Assembly (NCBI GenBank): GCA_030323885.1
Contig: CM059193.1
Span: 93,736,852-93,800,851 of the forward strand
Reading direction: 5' to 3'
Origin: Branchipolynoe longqiensis
Lineage: Eukaryota; Annelida; Polychaeta; Phyllodocida; Polynoidae
Length of the DNA: 64,000 bases
Part shown: piece by piece, positions 22,506-33,997 of the stretch
How the letters are laid out: each line of letters starts with the position of its first letter
Numbering within the stretch: position 1 is the first letter of the stretch
Program-made: the position numbers and the translations under genes
Notes under the pieces: generated by a model
Seen by the model: only the letters and a program-made list of their open reading frames with translations
The model's database searches: none
What the model was told of the DNA's origin: nothing

Positions 22506-23200
22506 CGCCCATGGGATATCGGACTGATGGTGCCGGCGGCCTGATTTCCAAGTGGGGCAGCACTATGAAGTCACCATGAGTGTGCACTACTGTCACAAGT
22601 TGGTACACGTCCTGGTATGACCTTAGATGTTGCCAGGATGTAAAACTCCAATAACCAACAACCAACCAACCACAAGTTGGTACCTGTCCTGATATAGCCT
22701 TAGATGTTGCCAGGATATAACACTCCAACAACCAACCAACCACAAGTTGGTACCTGTCCTGATATAGCCTTAGATGTTGCCAGGATATAACACTCCAACA
22801 ACCAACAACCAACCAACCACAAGTTGGTACCTGTCCTGATATAGCCTTAGATGTTGCCAGGACATAACACTCCAACAACCAACAACCAACCAAAACACAA
22901 GTTGGTACCTGTCCTGATATAGCCTTAGATGTTGCCAGGATATAACACTCCAACAACCAACAACCAACCAACCACAAGTTGGTACCTGTCCTGATATAGC
23001 CTTAGATGTTGCCAGGACATAACACTCCAACAACCAACAACCAACCAAAACACAAGTTGGTACCTGTCCTGATATAGCCTTAGATGTTGCCAGGACATAA
23101 CACTCCAACAACCAACCAAAACACAAGTTGGTACCTGTCCTGATATGACCTTAGATGTTGCCAGGACGTAAAACTCCAACAACCAACAACCAACCAACTG
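22506..23200 (+). repeat. SINE-A with its 3' end amplified into a tandem array
   Basis: A SINE-A body (22506-22620) is followed by seven further tandem copies of only its last 70-79 bases. Each has AAGTTGGTACCTGTCCTGAT, ATAGCCTTAGATGTTGCCAG and CAACAACCAACCAACC. Most units share the derived GATATAGCC; the final one has the family GATATGACC. Confidence 0.9.
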
Positions 23201-23397
23201 CACACACGTCTGTCTGGCTGTATTCCGGTCAGTCAGTCCCCAGTTTTAGATGTGTTATTGTGTCCTCCCGTATAGAGGTCCAGTTACACAGTGCTGCTCT
23301 TTGCTCCCGACACCACTCACTGCCACTCACTGCCACTCACTACTCATTAGTGCGGCATACACCCAGTGACTACCCCCGGCCGTCGCATTCCTCCCGC

Positions 23398-23790
23398 CGC
23401 GCATGCGTTGTGTCCTGCACTGCGTCGTGCGTTGCGTCGTGTGTTGTGTTGCGTCGTGTGTTGTGTCGTGCGTTGCGTCGTGCGTTGTGCCATGCGTTGT
23501 GCCGTGCGTTGTCCTACGTTGTGTCCTACGTTGTGTCCTACGTTGCGGCGTGTGTTGTGCCATGCGTTGCGTCGTGTGTTGTGTCTTGCGTTGTGTCATA
23601 TGTTGCGTTGTGCATTGTCCTACGTTTTGTCCTAAGTTGCGCCGTGCGTTGTGCCATGCGTTGTTCCGTGCGTTGCGTCATGCGTTGCGTTGTGCCGTGC
23701 GTTGTGTCTTGCGTTGTGCCGTGTATTGTGTCTTGCGTTGTATCGTACGTTGCGTTGTGCGCTGTGATGTGCGTCGTATCGCCGGCTCCT
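23398..23790. repeat. GC-rich minisatellite (GCGTTGTGTCGT-like)
   Basis: Variable 8-18-bp units of GTTGTGCC/GTTGCGTC/GTCCTAC. CpG-rich; frames in it are artefacts. Confidence 0.9.
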
Positions 23791-24035
23791 TACGGGATGC
23801 CTCCCGAAGGCGTGTCCCATTTCACAACCAGGTCCACAACAGTCCCTAACACACAGCTGCTCCCAACATTGAAAAGTCCACGAATGTTTGGGAATTTCAC
23901 GGCATCCTCTTCACACAGTTAATTTAAACAAAATTAAAATTAAAATGTTTATATTTTACATACAAAATCGATCAAAATCTAAAAATTATATTTGATAGCT
24001 ACTTTTCCCTGTAACAATAAGACGCTACATATCCA

Positions 24036-24109
24036 GCACGTGCCCTGTCCTGATGTGACATTAGATGTTGCCAGGACGTAAAACTCCAAATACCAGCCAA
24101 CCAACCAAT
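24036..24109 (+). mobile_element. SINE-A tail fragment
   Basis: Contains only the last ~70 bases with CCTGATGTGACATTAGATGT and the CAAC tail. Confidence 0.7.
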
Positions 24110-24718
24110 GTAGCACGTGCAATACAAATGACACCAGACGCCAGTGTGACTTTGTCCTGCTCCAGTTAGTATTGCCAATAAATAGAGCTGGCTCTGTAAT
24201 TGCGGGTCGGTCGTTTGTGGGGGCAGTGCCCTCCCTCCCTCGATCGTTTGTGTGGAGAGCGCCCTCCCTCCCCCTCAGGGTTCCTTTGAGGCTATAACCA
24301 GTGAACACACAGGGTGATCCAGGTGAGTGTATACAGGCGCACAGGTAGAATTACACGGATCTCTCACGGCCTGCTTGCCACATCCATCACTGTCCAGGCA
24401 GTGGGATCCAGGTGTGGACAGTAGTTCAGGGACAGAGGCCCTTCTGTCCTAATGAATGATCCTTTAAGTTGCCATCAGTAGCTGAGAGAAGAACATAACC
24501 TGCCATGTGTTAATAATATTAAAAAAACACAATAAAACAATAAAGCACGCAAGTCTCCAACTGAAGTGTGAATAGTTAGTACGTGGGGCCTGTCCTGTGC
24601 AAGTCGTGTCTGGTGAGTTTCTGCCTCAGGAAGTCACATCTGGGCGCTGTTCCAAATCAGCCCCTCCTTGCAGACTTGGGTAGGGGCTGGTCAGGACTAC
24701 CGGCGCCATGTTTCATCA
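24110..24718. other. Intergenic sequence
   Basis: Nothing recognised apart from short frames. Confidence 0.5.
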
Positions 24719-24752
24719 CGTCCTCGTTGATATCAAAGTGCGTGCAGTCGAC

Positions 24753-25065
24753 CAAACGCAAGCCTCCCGTGTGGAGGAAGGTCAGGAGTTCAATTCCTGG
24801 TCGAGTCAAACCAATGACGTACAAAATTTGTACTTGTCGCTTCCTAGCCTGGCACTCGGCATCAATAGGATATGGCAAGGACTGGTTGGCTCAGTGTCAG
24901 GATAAATGTAACTGAGTGGGATATCGGGTCATGATACCGGCGGCCTGATTTCCCACGGGGGCAGCACTATAAAAGTCGCCATGAGTGTGCACTGTCACAA
25001 GTCGGTACCCGTCCTGATATGACCTTACATGTTGCCAGGATGTAAAATTCCAACAACCAACCAAC
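24753..25065 (+). mobile_element. SINE-A copy with long flanking duplication
   Basis: Full body and tail. The flanks 24719-24752 and 25066-25100 are a near-identical ~30-bp direct repeat containing AAAGTGCG(T/C)GCAGTCGAC. Confidence 0.85.
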
Positions 25066-25237
25066 TAATCCTTGTTGATGTCAAAGTGCGCGCAGTCGAC
25101 AGGATCGGCAGGGCTGGAGGTCTGATTGCGTGTGACGACGAACCATATGTGTACACCCAGGTGTGTGGTGTGGTGTGGTGTGAACCCGCCACATCCAGAA
25201 GAGCGCCCTGGGTCAGGAGCCAAGCGCTGTTATTAGG

Positions 25238-25666
25238 TTAAAGCTGCATAGTCCAATGAAGCATAAACTTTTCAAAACCAAAGCAATCATCTAGATTTGA
25301 TTTTGCATATATCCAACTTAAATAGTGATGCACTTATTAAGGCTGCATAGTCCGATGAAGCGACAAATTTTCAAAACCAAAGCATTTATCTAGATTCGAT
25401 TCTGCATATCTAACTTAGATACTGGTGCGCTTATTAAGCATTTGTCGCCACATAGAAGGGGAGACAGGGTTAATTTAATAGAACCTATTACTGATTGAGC
25501 CTGTGGTGTCAGAGTTTTGGTGTGCTTGCCAAAACTAATTTGACATGTTTGCACTTCAAAGACATTTAAGAAAGAAGTTACTTCAAACTAAAGTAAAGTA
25601 GATTGTAGCGATCAATTTAATATATTTATGACAGAAACTCAAAACCATCGGACTGTGCAACTTTAA
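25238..25666. mobile_element. Element B copy with a duplicated end
   Basis: This entry describes the family. Copies are about 330-360 bp, with TTAA borders and inverted ends AGCTGCATAGTCCGATG. The interior has ATCTAACTTAGATACTGGTG, TTTAATAGAACCTGTTACTG and CTTCAAATATCTCAAAAGTT. Here the left ~105 bases occur twice in tandem (25238-25342, then 25343 on). No coding capacity. Confidence 0.85.
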
Positions 25667-25919
25667 ACTTAAAGGCGGGTGTATATGGATATCCGCGTCT
25701 GTATATAGGGCACATCCCTACTGGAGGCGGACAGCACCCGCCCACACCTCCCCACCCCCCACACACCCAGCTACCGACTGGTGACGCCCCGTCCCACACA
25801 GCCGTCACGCGTCACTACACTGGTGAATACGATCCACATCTGTCTGCGTGCGCATCCACCCCAGACGCCCCCCCCCCCCCCCCGCACCAGGCCATGGACC
25901 CCTCACCCGGACTCGACGG
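25667..25919. other. Intergenic sequence with C-run
   Basis: C-run at 25867-25881; no exon seen. Confidence 0.5.
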
Positions 25920-26165
25920 GCAGGAGGATGGGTGGAGGAATGGGGGAGGAGGATGGGGCGATGGTGGAGGAGGAGGAGGAGGAGGAGGAGGAGGAGGAGG
26001 AGGAGGAGGAGGAGGAGGAGGAAGAAGAGTGGGGTGGGGAAGAAGGAGGAGCAGGGTGGTGATGGAGGGGGGAGGAAGAGGGGTATTACTAAGAGGAGGT
26101 GGAAGAAGGGGGTGGGTGGTGGTGGAGAAGGAAGAGGTGGTAGATGTGGTGGTGGAGGAACGGGA
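25920..26165. repeat. GGA/GGT microsatellite
   Basis: A pure (GGA)n core at 25965-26025 with G-rich flanks. Several overlapping frames here are repeat translations. Confidence 0.95.
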
Positions 26166-26350
26166 GGCTTATTGCAAGTGTAAGCCTCTACCAACACAGG
26201 ATGACTGGTCCGTCACTGGTATTACTATTAGGTAACTCAACACCCACACACGGCCTGACTAACTGTGTGTGTAGGTAGGTGTGTGTGTGTCAGGGGGTAC
26301 CGCCGAACTACGTCTCAGGGATCCAAATCTAACCAAAACAATCTACCCAC

Positions 26351-26412
26351 AGTCCTGATATGACCTTAAGTGTTGTCAGGATGTAAAGCTCCAACAACGA
26401 ACCACCAATCAC
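26351..26412 (+). mobile_element. SINE-A tail fragment
   Basis: Last ~60 bases only. Confidence 0.65.
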
Positions 26413-26525
26413 CCAATCTCAATCACCAATCACCGATCACCGAGTGCCTGCTGCTAGCTTCCACAGTCGAACAGGAGGCGGCACGGTTAGGGTCCACTAG
26501 TCAGTAGAGTTTACTGGTCCTGTGT

Positions 26526-26592
26526 GAAGAAGTGAAGAATTGAAGAAGTGAAGAAGTGAAGAAGTGGAGAAGTGGAGAAGTGGAGAAGTGAC
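26526..26592. repeat. 9-bp tandem repeat GAAGTGAAG/GTGGAGAAG
   Basis: About seven units directly before a SINE-C head. Confidence 0.85.
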
Positions 26593-26875
26593 GTGGTGTT
26601 CTCTGTGGCGGAGTGGTTAGAGTGTCTGACTTTTTGTCTAGGTCAGACTCCTAATCTGAACGTGGGTGGTTCGATTCCCTGTGCCCTCATCTCTGCCAAT
26701 TTGGATTTCCACTGCTGTGTATAACTTACAGTGTCATCAAAGGCCAGTTGCTCTCATACAATGTCTATGTGGTGTGGAAGGTTAAAAATCCCTTGGGTCA
26801 GTAAAAGTGTAGGCTTGGGCTTTCTATCAACAAACTGTCTAATGGTGAAAACAAGTCTTATCCATAATAGGCACG
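26593..26875 (+). mobile_element. SINE-C copy (full length)
   Basis: Head GTGGCGGAGTGGTTAGAGTG, body and 3' end present. Confidence 0.8.
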
Positions 26876-27055
26876 AAGAGAAGTGAAATGAGCGGTTTGA
26901 ATGTTGTTTCCTTCTGTCTGTACAGATGCACACTGCATGTATCCATGGGAGTGTTCAGGGAGCTCTGCCGTTATCGACCTGGGTGCCTCATGGAGAGGGT
27001 GTAATCCCACAGCTTGGATCCTTGTATACACAGTGCCGGGTGGCGGAGGGGCAGG

Positions 27056-27360
27056 GAGGTGTGTGTGTGTGTGTGGTGGTGGTGGTGGTGGTAGTGGTAG
27101 TGGTGGTGGTAGTGGTGGTGGCAGTGGTGGTGGTGGTAGTGGTAGTGGTGGTGGTGGAGGGGGTGGTGGAAGGTGGAGGTTGTGGTGGGTGGTGGTGGTG
27201 GTGGTGGTTGTGGTGGTGGTGGTGGAGGTGGTGGTGGTGGTGGTGGTGGAGGTGGAGGTTGTGGTGGTGGAGGTGTTGGTGGTGGTATTGGTGGTGGCAG
27301 TGGTGGTAGTGGTAGTGGTAGTGGTAGTGGCGGTGGTGGAGGTGGTGGTGGTGGTGGGAT
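27056..27360. repeat. GGT/GTG microsatellite
   Basis: An interrupted (GGT)n run of about 300 bp; frames in all phases are artefacts. Confidence 0.95.
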
Positions 27361-28204
27361 GAGATGACACAACTGCGTTCCTCCCCGAGATCCCGTCAAC
27401 AGCCGAGACTACCCCGAGAGTACACCGAGACTACACACCTCCCAACAGTCACGAGGGGCGTAATCGATTAATCAACTCGGGTCACCCGAGCCACTTATTG
27501 GCGCATGTGCACATCCAACAAACTCGGGTCGAATAATCGAATACGCTTCTCCGCACTCGGGTGGACAATTTTTTTCTTTTTTTTTAATAACCGATAAAAC
27601 TACAGCAAAATAGGATTTAAAGTATTTCATGATGGCCTAGTTCAGCTATATTTCCATTTCATTAATCTAAGTTATTCTTTAAAAAAAACATATATGACTG
27701 GTACTGGTGGCTCTTATCATGCAGGACGATACCATCGCAAATGTGACGTCATCGCTCGTTGCCAACCCCAGCTAGGAGGTGGGTTACTTGGGCCGGGTCG
27801 TTTTGCACATGGCATGTGTATTTGTCGACTCTACTCGCAGTGTTCGATTTGAAATTCTGACGACTCGGGTGTCCCGAGTCGCTCGGGTCGTGTTAATCGA
27901 TTACAGCCCACAGGTCCGCATTCAGGGCTCGCCAACACCCATCTACTGACACTCACATACGTCGGGGTCCCGAGGCGCTACGCACCGACTTCCGGTCGTG
28001 TCTCCCGGGGTGCAGATCGGGGTGGATGTCCAGGCGCGGGAGTCCAGGTATGGTGGTGAGATTGCAGATGGCGGATGGTAGAGTTAGGAGCACTGCCACT
28101 TATAGTGCCAGCACCTCCACCACTCCATCCATGTCTATCTGTGTGTCTGCTCCCTTCCATCCCCCACCTCTCCCTCCCCCACCCACCCGCTCAGTGTGTA
28201 GCGC
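27361..28204. other. Intergenic; palindrome-like ACTCGGGT cluster
   Basis: ACTCGGGT/ACCCGAG motifs recur in both orientations at 27476-27895 and bracket an AT-rich middle (GTAATCGATTAATCAACTCG at one side, TGTTAATCGATTACAGCCC at the other). This suggests a TIR element of about 460 bp. No gene seen. Confidence 0.45.
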
Positions 28205-28230
28205 CACCGTAAACCGCCCCAAGTGGGAAC

Positions 28231-28673
28231 CTAAAGGGGCTGTCACATTACGGCGTATGGCGGGAGCGTATTGAAAACCTACGTACGCCGTGCTGGTGCC
28301 ACTTTCGGGTGTGTTTGAGCGTATGGGGGACCTATGAGGAGCGTACGAGGAGCGTATGAGGAGCGTATGGGAGCGTATGGGAGCGTGCTGTGACATTTTT
28401 TGACATTATGGGCCATACGCCCTCATAGGTCGTGTTTTTTTGAGCATGCACAAAAAAAATTGGACGGACGAATTTATGAAAGCGTATGGCGGCGTATGCC
28501 TCATACGCTTCACATACGCCGGCATGTTGCGGCACTGGCGGCGTATGAGTAGCGTATGAGTAGCGTATGAGTAGCGTATGAGTAGCGTATGCGGCGTATG
28601 CCGACGTATATGACGTAATGCCGCTACGCCGCCATACGCTCCCACCATACGCCGTAATGTGACAGGGCCTTAA
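28231..28673. mobile_element. TTAA-type MITE, 440 bp
   Basis: Ends GGGGCTGTCACATTACGGCG and its near-complement at 28645-28669, flanked by CTAA (28231-28234) and TTAA (28670-28673). The interior is full of GAGCGTATG/CATACGC motifs in both orientations. It resembles Kolobok/piggyBac-type borders; no transposase. Confidence 0.8.
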
Positions 28674-28691
28674 GCCACAAAGGTTCAGTGG

Positions 28692-28812
28692 GATTGAGTC
28701 ATTATTTTGTATTAAAGCTGCATTGCCCGATGGAAGCATCGCCTTTAAACAAATAAAACAATTAACACATTGACCTAGATTTGATCCCACGTACCCGAAT
28801 TAGATATTGGTG
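28692..28812. mobile_element. Element B left-end fragment (first copy)
   Basis: Begins ATTAAAGCTGCATTGCCCGA and stops at the SINE. The second copy is at 29228-29337. Confidence 0.7.
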
Positions 28813-29165
28813 GACCAGACGGGATGGCCGAATTAGTTGAGCGTCCGTCTCCCGTTTTGGTAAATCGTGGGATTCGAACCCACGGGTTCGAAACCTGGTC
28901 GAGTCAAACCAATGAGTTAACAATTCATACTTGTCGCTTCCTAGCCAGGCACTCGGCATTATTACTATTAGGATGGAGCAAGGACTGGTTGGCTCAGTGT
29001 CAGAATAATGTGACTGAGTGGGATATCAGGTCATGGTGCTGGCAGATTGGTCTCCCAGTGAGGCAGCACTATAAAGTCGCAATTGAGTGTGCACTGTCAC
29101 AAGTCGGTGCCCGTGCTGATATGACCTTAGATGTTGCCGGGACATGAAGCGCCAACAACCAACCA
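28813..29165 (+). mobile_element. SINE-A copy (full length)
   Basis: A well-preserved head (GACGGGATGGCCGAATTAGT, box B GGGTTCGAAACC) and CCAACAACCAACCAAT tail. It sits at the junction of a local duplication. Confidence 0.9.
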
Positions 29166-29227
29166 ATCGACCATGGTAAACCGCCCCAAGTGGGAACCTA
29201 AGCCATCAGTGGGGTTGATTCATTATT

Positions 29228-29337
29228 TCGCATTAAGGCTGCATTATCCAATGAAAGCATCACATTTGACAAACTAACACAGTGACCTAGATTTGCTGCT
29301 ACATATCTGACTTGGATACTGGCGCATTCACTCAGCA
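29228..29337. mobile_element. Element B left-end fragment (second copy)
   Basis: Same region of element B as at 28692, interrupted on the right by the truncated LINE. A matching right part appears at 29790-29895. Confidence 0.7.
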
Positions 29338-29697
29338 TTTTAATTTTTTTATTTTTTTTTTATTGAGGCTGTATTTATACTGTCCATAGCATATAAGCCC
29401 GGGTACCCAGGCTTGTTTTCAATGCTGGCCAGTTGTAGTGTTGGTGTTATCTTACCACACAGTGGCTGCTGATAAGGTATTTGATTGCCTGCATTTCAGT
29501 AGCAGATAGATAATTGGTTGGTCTGGTTAGTAGTCTATGTTAGTTTTTTTTGATTTTCGTTGCACATATGTATATATTTTTCTACTCTTATTACTAGACT
29601 AGCCTACTCCTATTTACATTTCATAGGCTTGCATGTAGTTGTGTGGTGTGTTATCTGGCTACTTTTGGCATGGTTACCTTCCATTGAGCATTTAGTA
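29338..29697 (-). mobile_element. 5'-truncated LINE copy
   Basis: This matches the 3' untranslated part of the 63-kb retrotransposon (TACTGTCCATAGCATATAAG, TGGCATGGTTACCTTCCATT and the sequence between) with a run of T at the low-coordinate end, which is the minus-strand A tail. It breaks off after CCATTG. A short direct repeat AGCATTT borders it (29332-29338 and about 29698), as expected for target-primed insertion. It landed at the end of an element-B fragment. Confidence 0.7.
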
Positions 29698-29895
29698 CAA
29701 TTTGCTCCTCCTGTGCTACTGAGCTGCGTTCGAAAACAAGTAAACAAAGCCCACGTCGTCCGGACATCATTTCGGTGTGCACACCTAATTTATTTGGCAT
29801 GTTTTCACTTCAAATATCTCCAAGGTTAATTAACCCTTCAAAATAAAAGTCATTTCAAATTAAAGTAAAGTAGATTATAACGATCATTCTAATGT

Positions 29896-30312
29896 TATCC
29901 AATAACAATATAGCCTCATATGTTCTTCACTGCCTTCTGTGGTGTTGGGTGCTATGCAATGCATTATTTCTGACGTCCCACTCACAACACAAGTTCTTGC
30001 CACTGCCAACAGAGGGCGTGTTGGTAGTTGAAATCAATCATTCCTGCACATGGAAATAGCCGGTGGCCTATTATTATGTGACTGAGTGGCCTATTATTAC
30101 TAGTATAATGCCCCCCACCACCACACACACTCTTGCGGGACATGCGCTGCATTGTCTTGACATGCGAGGCTGCATTCCCGTGTGTCGCCGGGGCAGTGTT
30201 AACGGGGTCACGAGGTCATGACTAATAGCCCGATATGCGACCCGAGGCTCTCCAGCGTCAGGGATGAGATCGGTTGGTTCCTAACTTGATGCAATCTTAC
30301 CATACAAACAAA
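29896..30312. other. Intergenic sequence
   Basis: No gene, tRNA or repeat recognised. Confidence 0.5.
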
Positions 30313-30337
30313 TCTCATGCAGATCCAGTTCTAATAA

Positions 30338-30527
30338 TACCGGCTTTTATATGCACTTTTCCACAGACAGAACAGTACATACCACAGCCTTTGATGAACC
30401 AGTTGCGGACCACTGGTTGGAACAGAAAATAGCCCAAACTGAAAATGGGTCCACTAGCTGGATCGATAGGATGACCTACACCTTCACAGGTGGACACTCT
30501 CCTGCATGAGCTACGTCCCGCTCCCTC
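30338..30527 (-). mobile_element. RUDI-like SINE, 3' half missing
   Basis: Head and central part on the minus strand (box A GTAGCTCA, GTCCACCTGTGAAGGTGTAG). It stops at GTGCATATAAAAG. A TTAA element abuts the head side. Confidence 0.75.
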
Positions 30528-30528
30528 C

Positions 30529-31200
30529 TTAAGGCCCTGTCACATTACGACGCATCTCGCAAGCGCGTGGCCAACGCGAAAAATCCCTTTTTTGCATCGA
30601 GAAGTGACAAACCTTTCGGCATGGGGGAAAAGTTGGACGTATCCATACCGTATGGCCAACGTATGACCAATGTATGGCGAACGTGTCTCCCGGCGAAAAA
30701 CGCTCGATTTACGCTCATGGTATGTTTGCAGAACACCGGTGAATGTTATATATGTTATTCGATCACCATAACTAGGCCTCATATGTTACATAAGTCAAGA
30801 AATGCTGGATAAATGCTAAAATTACTTTAGACGTAGGTTAGACGTACATTATCGATATGTTGTCAGTACGTGGACTGTATGTTCACACTGCCTTTAACGT
30901 AGGTCAATGTAGTGCAACATAGTGAACAACATTTGTCTAATGTATGTCTAACATACATCGATGTATGCCTAACATATACATAATGTACATATACATAATG
31001 TACGTTGTCGAACGTTGTCGTACGTCAAAAGTTTTGTCCATGCACAAAACTTTGCCGACCCCCTGATGCGCGACGCTGTATCTCGATGAACGTCGACATA
31101 CACTGACGTATACCAACGAGTGTCGAACGCATGCATAACGACGTAGCGGCCAAAAATCACATACGTTGGCACGATGCATCGTAATGTGACAGCCCCTTAA
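30529..31200. mobile_element. TTAA-type element, 672 bp
   Basis: TTAA lies at both borders (30529-30532, 31197-31200). Inverted ends GGCCCTGTCACATTACGACGC and GGGGCTGTCACATTACGATGC differ at a few bases. The interior is rich in ACGTA/TACGT motifs in opposite orientations, giving an almost whole-length fold-back. No coding capacity. Confidence 0.85.
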
Positions 31201-31705
31201 GACACGAGTGTCCTGTGGTGGAGTGGGGGTGGGGGGAGGCGAAAGGACACATTGCACCCAGCGTTCATAGAAAAAGTTGGCCACCAGATTCAAGAACATA
31301 CAGTTAAATTCTAGAACATTGGAAGGTACTCAAACAAAAAATCTAAATTCCAGAACATTCAGAACTTTCGGCGACGCATGTGAACCCTGGTTGCGCACCT
31401 TTGGTGGAACTCGAACCTCAACTGCTGACATTCCAGGCAGTCTAGTCCCCCTGATGGATGCATAACTGTGTATGTGGCATTTCACCCGGGGAGGTCACTG
31501 CACCTCACTACACTCGTTCCTCTGGAATTGTATGTCTCACATTTTTTTATTTCCAATTACAAATATCCAAATAGTGCATTATATACACGGGAATGGTTCA
31601 ACACTATGCAGCGCACATAATCCTGGTCATGGAATCAGTGCATAGGCGGTGTTTGTTTTATTGCAAATCAAGGGAAACATTCCGTTGAGTGGGACTCGAA
31701 CCAAG
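31201..31705. other. Intergenic sequence
   Basis: Nothing recognised. Confidence 0.5.
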
Positions 31706-32145
31706 AGAGAGAAGGAGAGAGGGAGAGAGGGAGAGACAGGGAGAGACAGGGAGAGAGGGAGGGGGGGAGAGAGAGGGGGGGAGAGGGGGGAGAAGGGGGG
31801 GTGGGGAGAGGGGAGGGAGGGGGAGGGGAGAGACAGAGAGAGGGGGGAGAGAGGGAGAGAGAGAGAGGGAGGGGGAGGGAGAGAGGGCGGGGGAGGGGAG
31901 GGAGAGAGGGAGGGAGAGGGGGAGGGAGAGAGAGGGAGGGAAAGAGGGAGAGTGGGACAGGGGGAGAGAGAGGGGAGCGAGGGACAGAGGGAGAGGGGGA
32001 GAGAGGGAGCGAGGGAGAGAGAGAGAGGGAGAGAGAGAGGGAGAGAGAGAGGGAGAGAGAGGGAGAGACAGAGTGGGAAGACAGAGATACAAATAGAGAT
32101 AGATATAAGACAAAGGGAGTGAGGATAGAGAGAAGGAGGGAGAGA
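31706..32145. repeat. GAGAGG purine tract
   Basis: About 440 bp of almost pure purine on the plus strand, with mirror-like GAGAGGGAGAG stretches. Long frames on both strands are compositional artefacts. Confidence 0.95.
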
Positions 32146-32559
32146 GACAGATATGCTGAAGGATTGTGGAGGGGGGGGGGTGGAGTCGAGGGGAGTCGAG
32201 GGGAGTCGAGGGTTTCCAGCTGAGAAGCGTTCCTTCCACCACCACCACCACCCTCACAACTCAACCCCAATAACTTTGGATCCGCCCCTGATTTACGAGG
32301 GGCGGGAGGTGAGGAGGGGGGGGGGGAGAGGGGCAGGGGAATGAGGAAGGGGATGGAGAGAGAGGAGGATATGGGAATGAGGAGGGGGTTAGGGGGAAGT
32401 GGGAAGGTAGATAAGAGGGTGTTTGGGAGCCAATCAGTCCTTAGGGGGTCTGTATAAAGTACGTCAGGGTCAGCGGGTGGGAGTGCGCCATCAATCATCT
32501 ATTCTTAAACTTCCACATATCAGCCCATCGTGAGCAGGATTCTCGCGTCTCAAAGGGCT
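32146..32559. other. G-rich intergenic sequence
   Basis: A GGAGTCGAGG triplication lies at 32182-32211 and G-runs at 32168 and 32317. No gene seen. Confidence 0.5.
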
Positions 32560-32830
32560 GCCTATTTGGGTTAGTTTGGTGGGGGTTTGCGTCCTAGTAC
32601 AGTCTAAGATCATATCAGGACGGGTGCCAACTTGTGACAGTGCGCACTCATAGCGACTTTACAGTGATGGAGACCGGGTCATCGGCACAATGACCCGATA
32701 TCCCACTGAGTCACATTATCCTGACAATCAGCATTCCAGTGCTGGTCCCATCCCAGTAATATGGAGCACTAGACAAGGTAGCGACAAATATATCCATTCT
32801 GTAATTCAGTGGTTTAACACAGTTGGAGAT
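32560..32830 (-). mobile_element. SINE-A copy, diverged
   Basis: Tail to proximal body with an internal deletion near 32665. Confidence 0.7.
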
Positions 32831-32915
32831 CGTAGATGCCAACATTGCCATGGTTACCGGCAAGGACCAATCAACAAACAAAGCAACAACAACAGTTGCA
32901 CGCCATTCCTATATA

Positions 32916-33248
32916 GTTGGTTGGTTGTTGGAGTTTTATGTCCTGCCAACATCTAAGGTCATATCAGGACAGGTACCGACTTCTGACAGTGCACACTCGT
33001 GCCAACTTTATAGTGTGTCCCAATGGGAAATCAGGTCACCAGCACCATGACCCCATATCCGACCCAGTCACATTATCCCGACACTGAGCCAACCAGGCCT
33101 TGCCCTATCCTATTAATACCTGAGTGCCAGGCTAGGAAGCGACAAGTATAAATTTGGTAAGTCATTGGTTTGAGTCGATCGGGAATTGAACTCCCGATCT
33201 CCCGCACAGGGAGGCCTGCGCTCTACCGATTCAGCCACCACGCCCGGT
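32916..33248 (-). mobile_element. SINE-A copy (full length, variant head)
   Basis: Flanked by CCATTCCTATATA and CCATTCCTGTATA (12 of 13 identical). The variant head has GTGGCTGAATCGGTAGAGCG on the minus strand. Confidence 0.9.
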
Positions 33249-33574
33249 CCATTCCTGTATATGTACCTCACGTGTCTGGAGCGGTTCTGGCCTTCTAGTT
33301 GATACAAGCTCCGTGTTGGGAAGGGGTGGGGTGGGGGGTTGGGGGGTTGGGGGTTAATGAAAACGCCTCCTCCTGCGTCGTGGATTAGTCCTCCTGTAGG
33401 TGTGATCAGGACCAGATGTGCGAGGTAATATTACACCACGGGTTGTGGTAAAGTATCACACCTACGTGTACGTACGTGTAGGCACGAAAGCCCCCCCCCC
33501 CCTCCACTCGCCCAGCCCCGCCCCTCCCCATGCCTCCTTACCCCGACAACACCCCCACCCCCACCCCCACCCAC

Positions 33575-33895
33575 CGGACGCATTGGCCGAATCGGGAGAT
33601 CGGGAGTTTAATTCCCCGTCGAGTCAAACCAATGACTTACACAATTGTTACCTGTCGCTTCCTAGCCAGGCACTCGGCATTAATAGGATAGGGCAAGGAC
33701 TGGTTAGCACATCTACATCTAGCTCAGTGTCAGGATAATGTGCCTGAGTGGGATATCAGGTCATGGTGCTGGTGGCCTGATTTCCCAGTGAGGCAGCACT
33801 ATACAGTTGCCATGAGTGCACACTGTAACAAGTCGGTACCTGTGCTAATATTGACTTTAGATGTTTAGATGTAAAACAACAACCAACAACAACTA
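33575..33895 (+). mobile_element. SINE-A copy
   Basis: Starts CGGACGCATTGGCCGAATCG; the tail ends in CAACAACCAACAACAAC. Confidence 0.8.
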
Positions 33896-33997
33896 GGCAG
33901 TCACATCTGTACTGATCAAACTAATCTCACAAATTAATATTCAACTGGTATTAGAATTGAATCTCCGTGAGATATGTTTGCATGTTAGGGTCGCATC

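Noticed and set aside
22435..23203. Frames with repeated ISGQVPTC peptides
   Set aside because: Reverse translations of the tandem SINE-A tails.
23155..23922. 255-codon Cys/Val-rich plus frame
   Set aside because: Runs through the GCGTTGTGTCGT minisatellite; open only because units lack stops.
31649..32498. Long Arg/Glu- and Ser/Pro-rich frames on both strands
   Set aside because: Purine-tract composition; frames exist in several phases at once.
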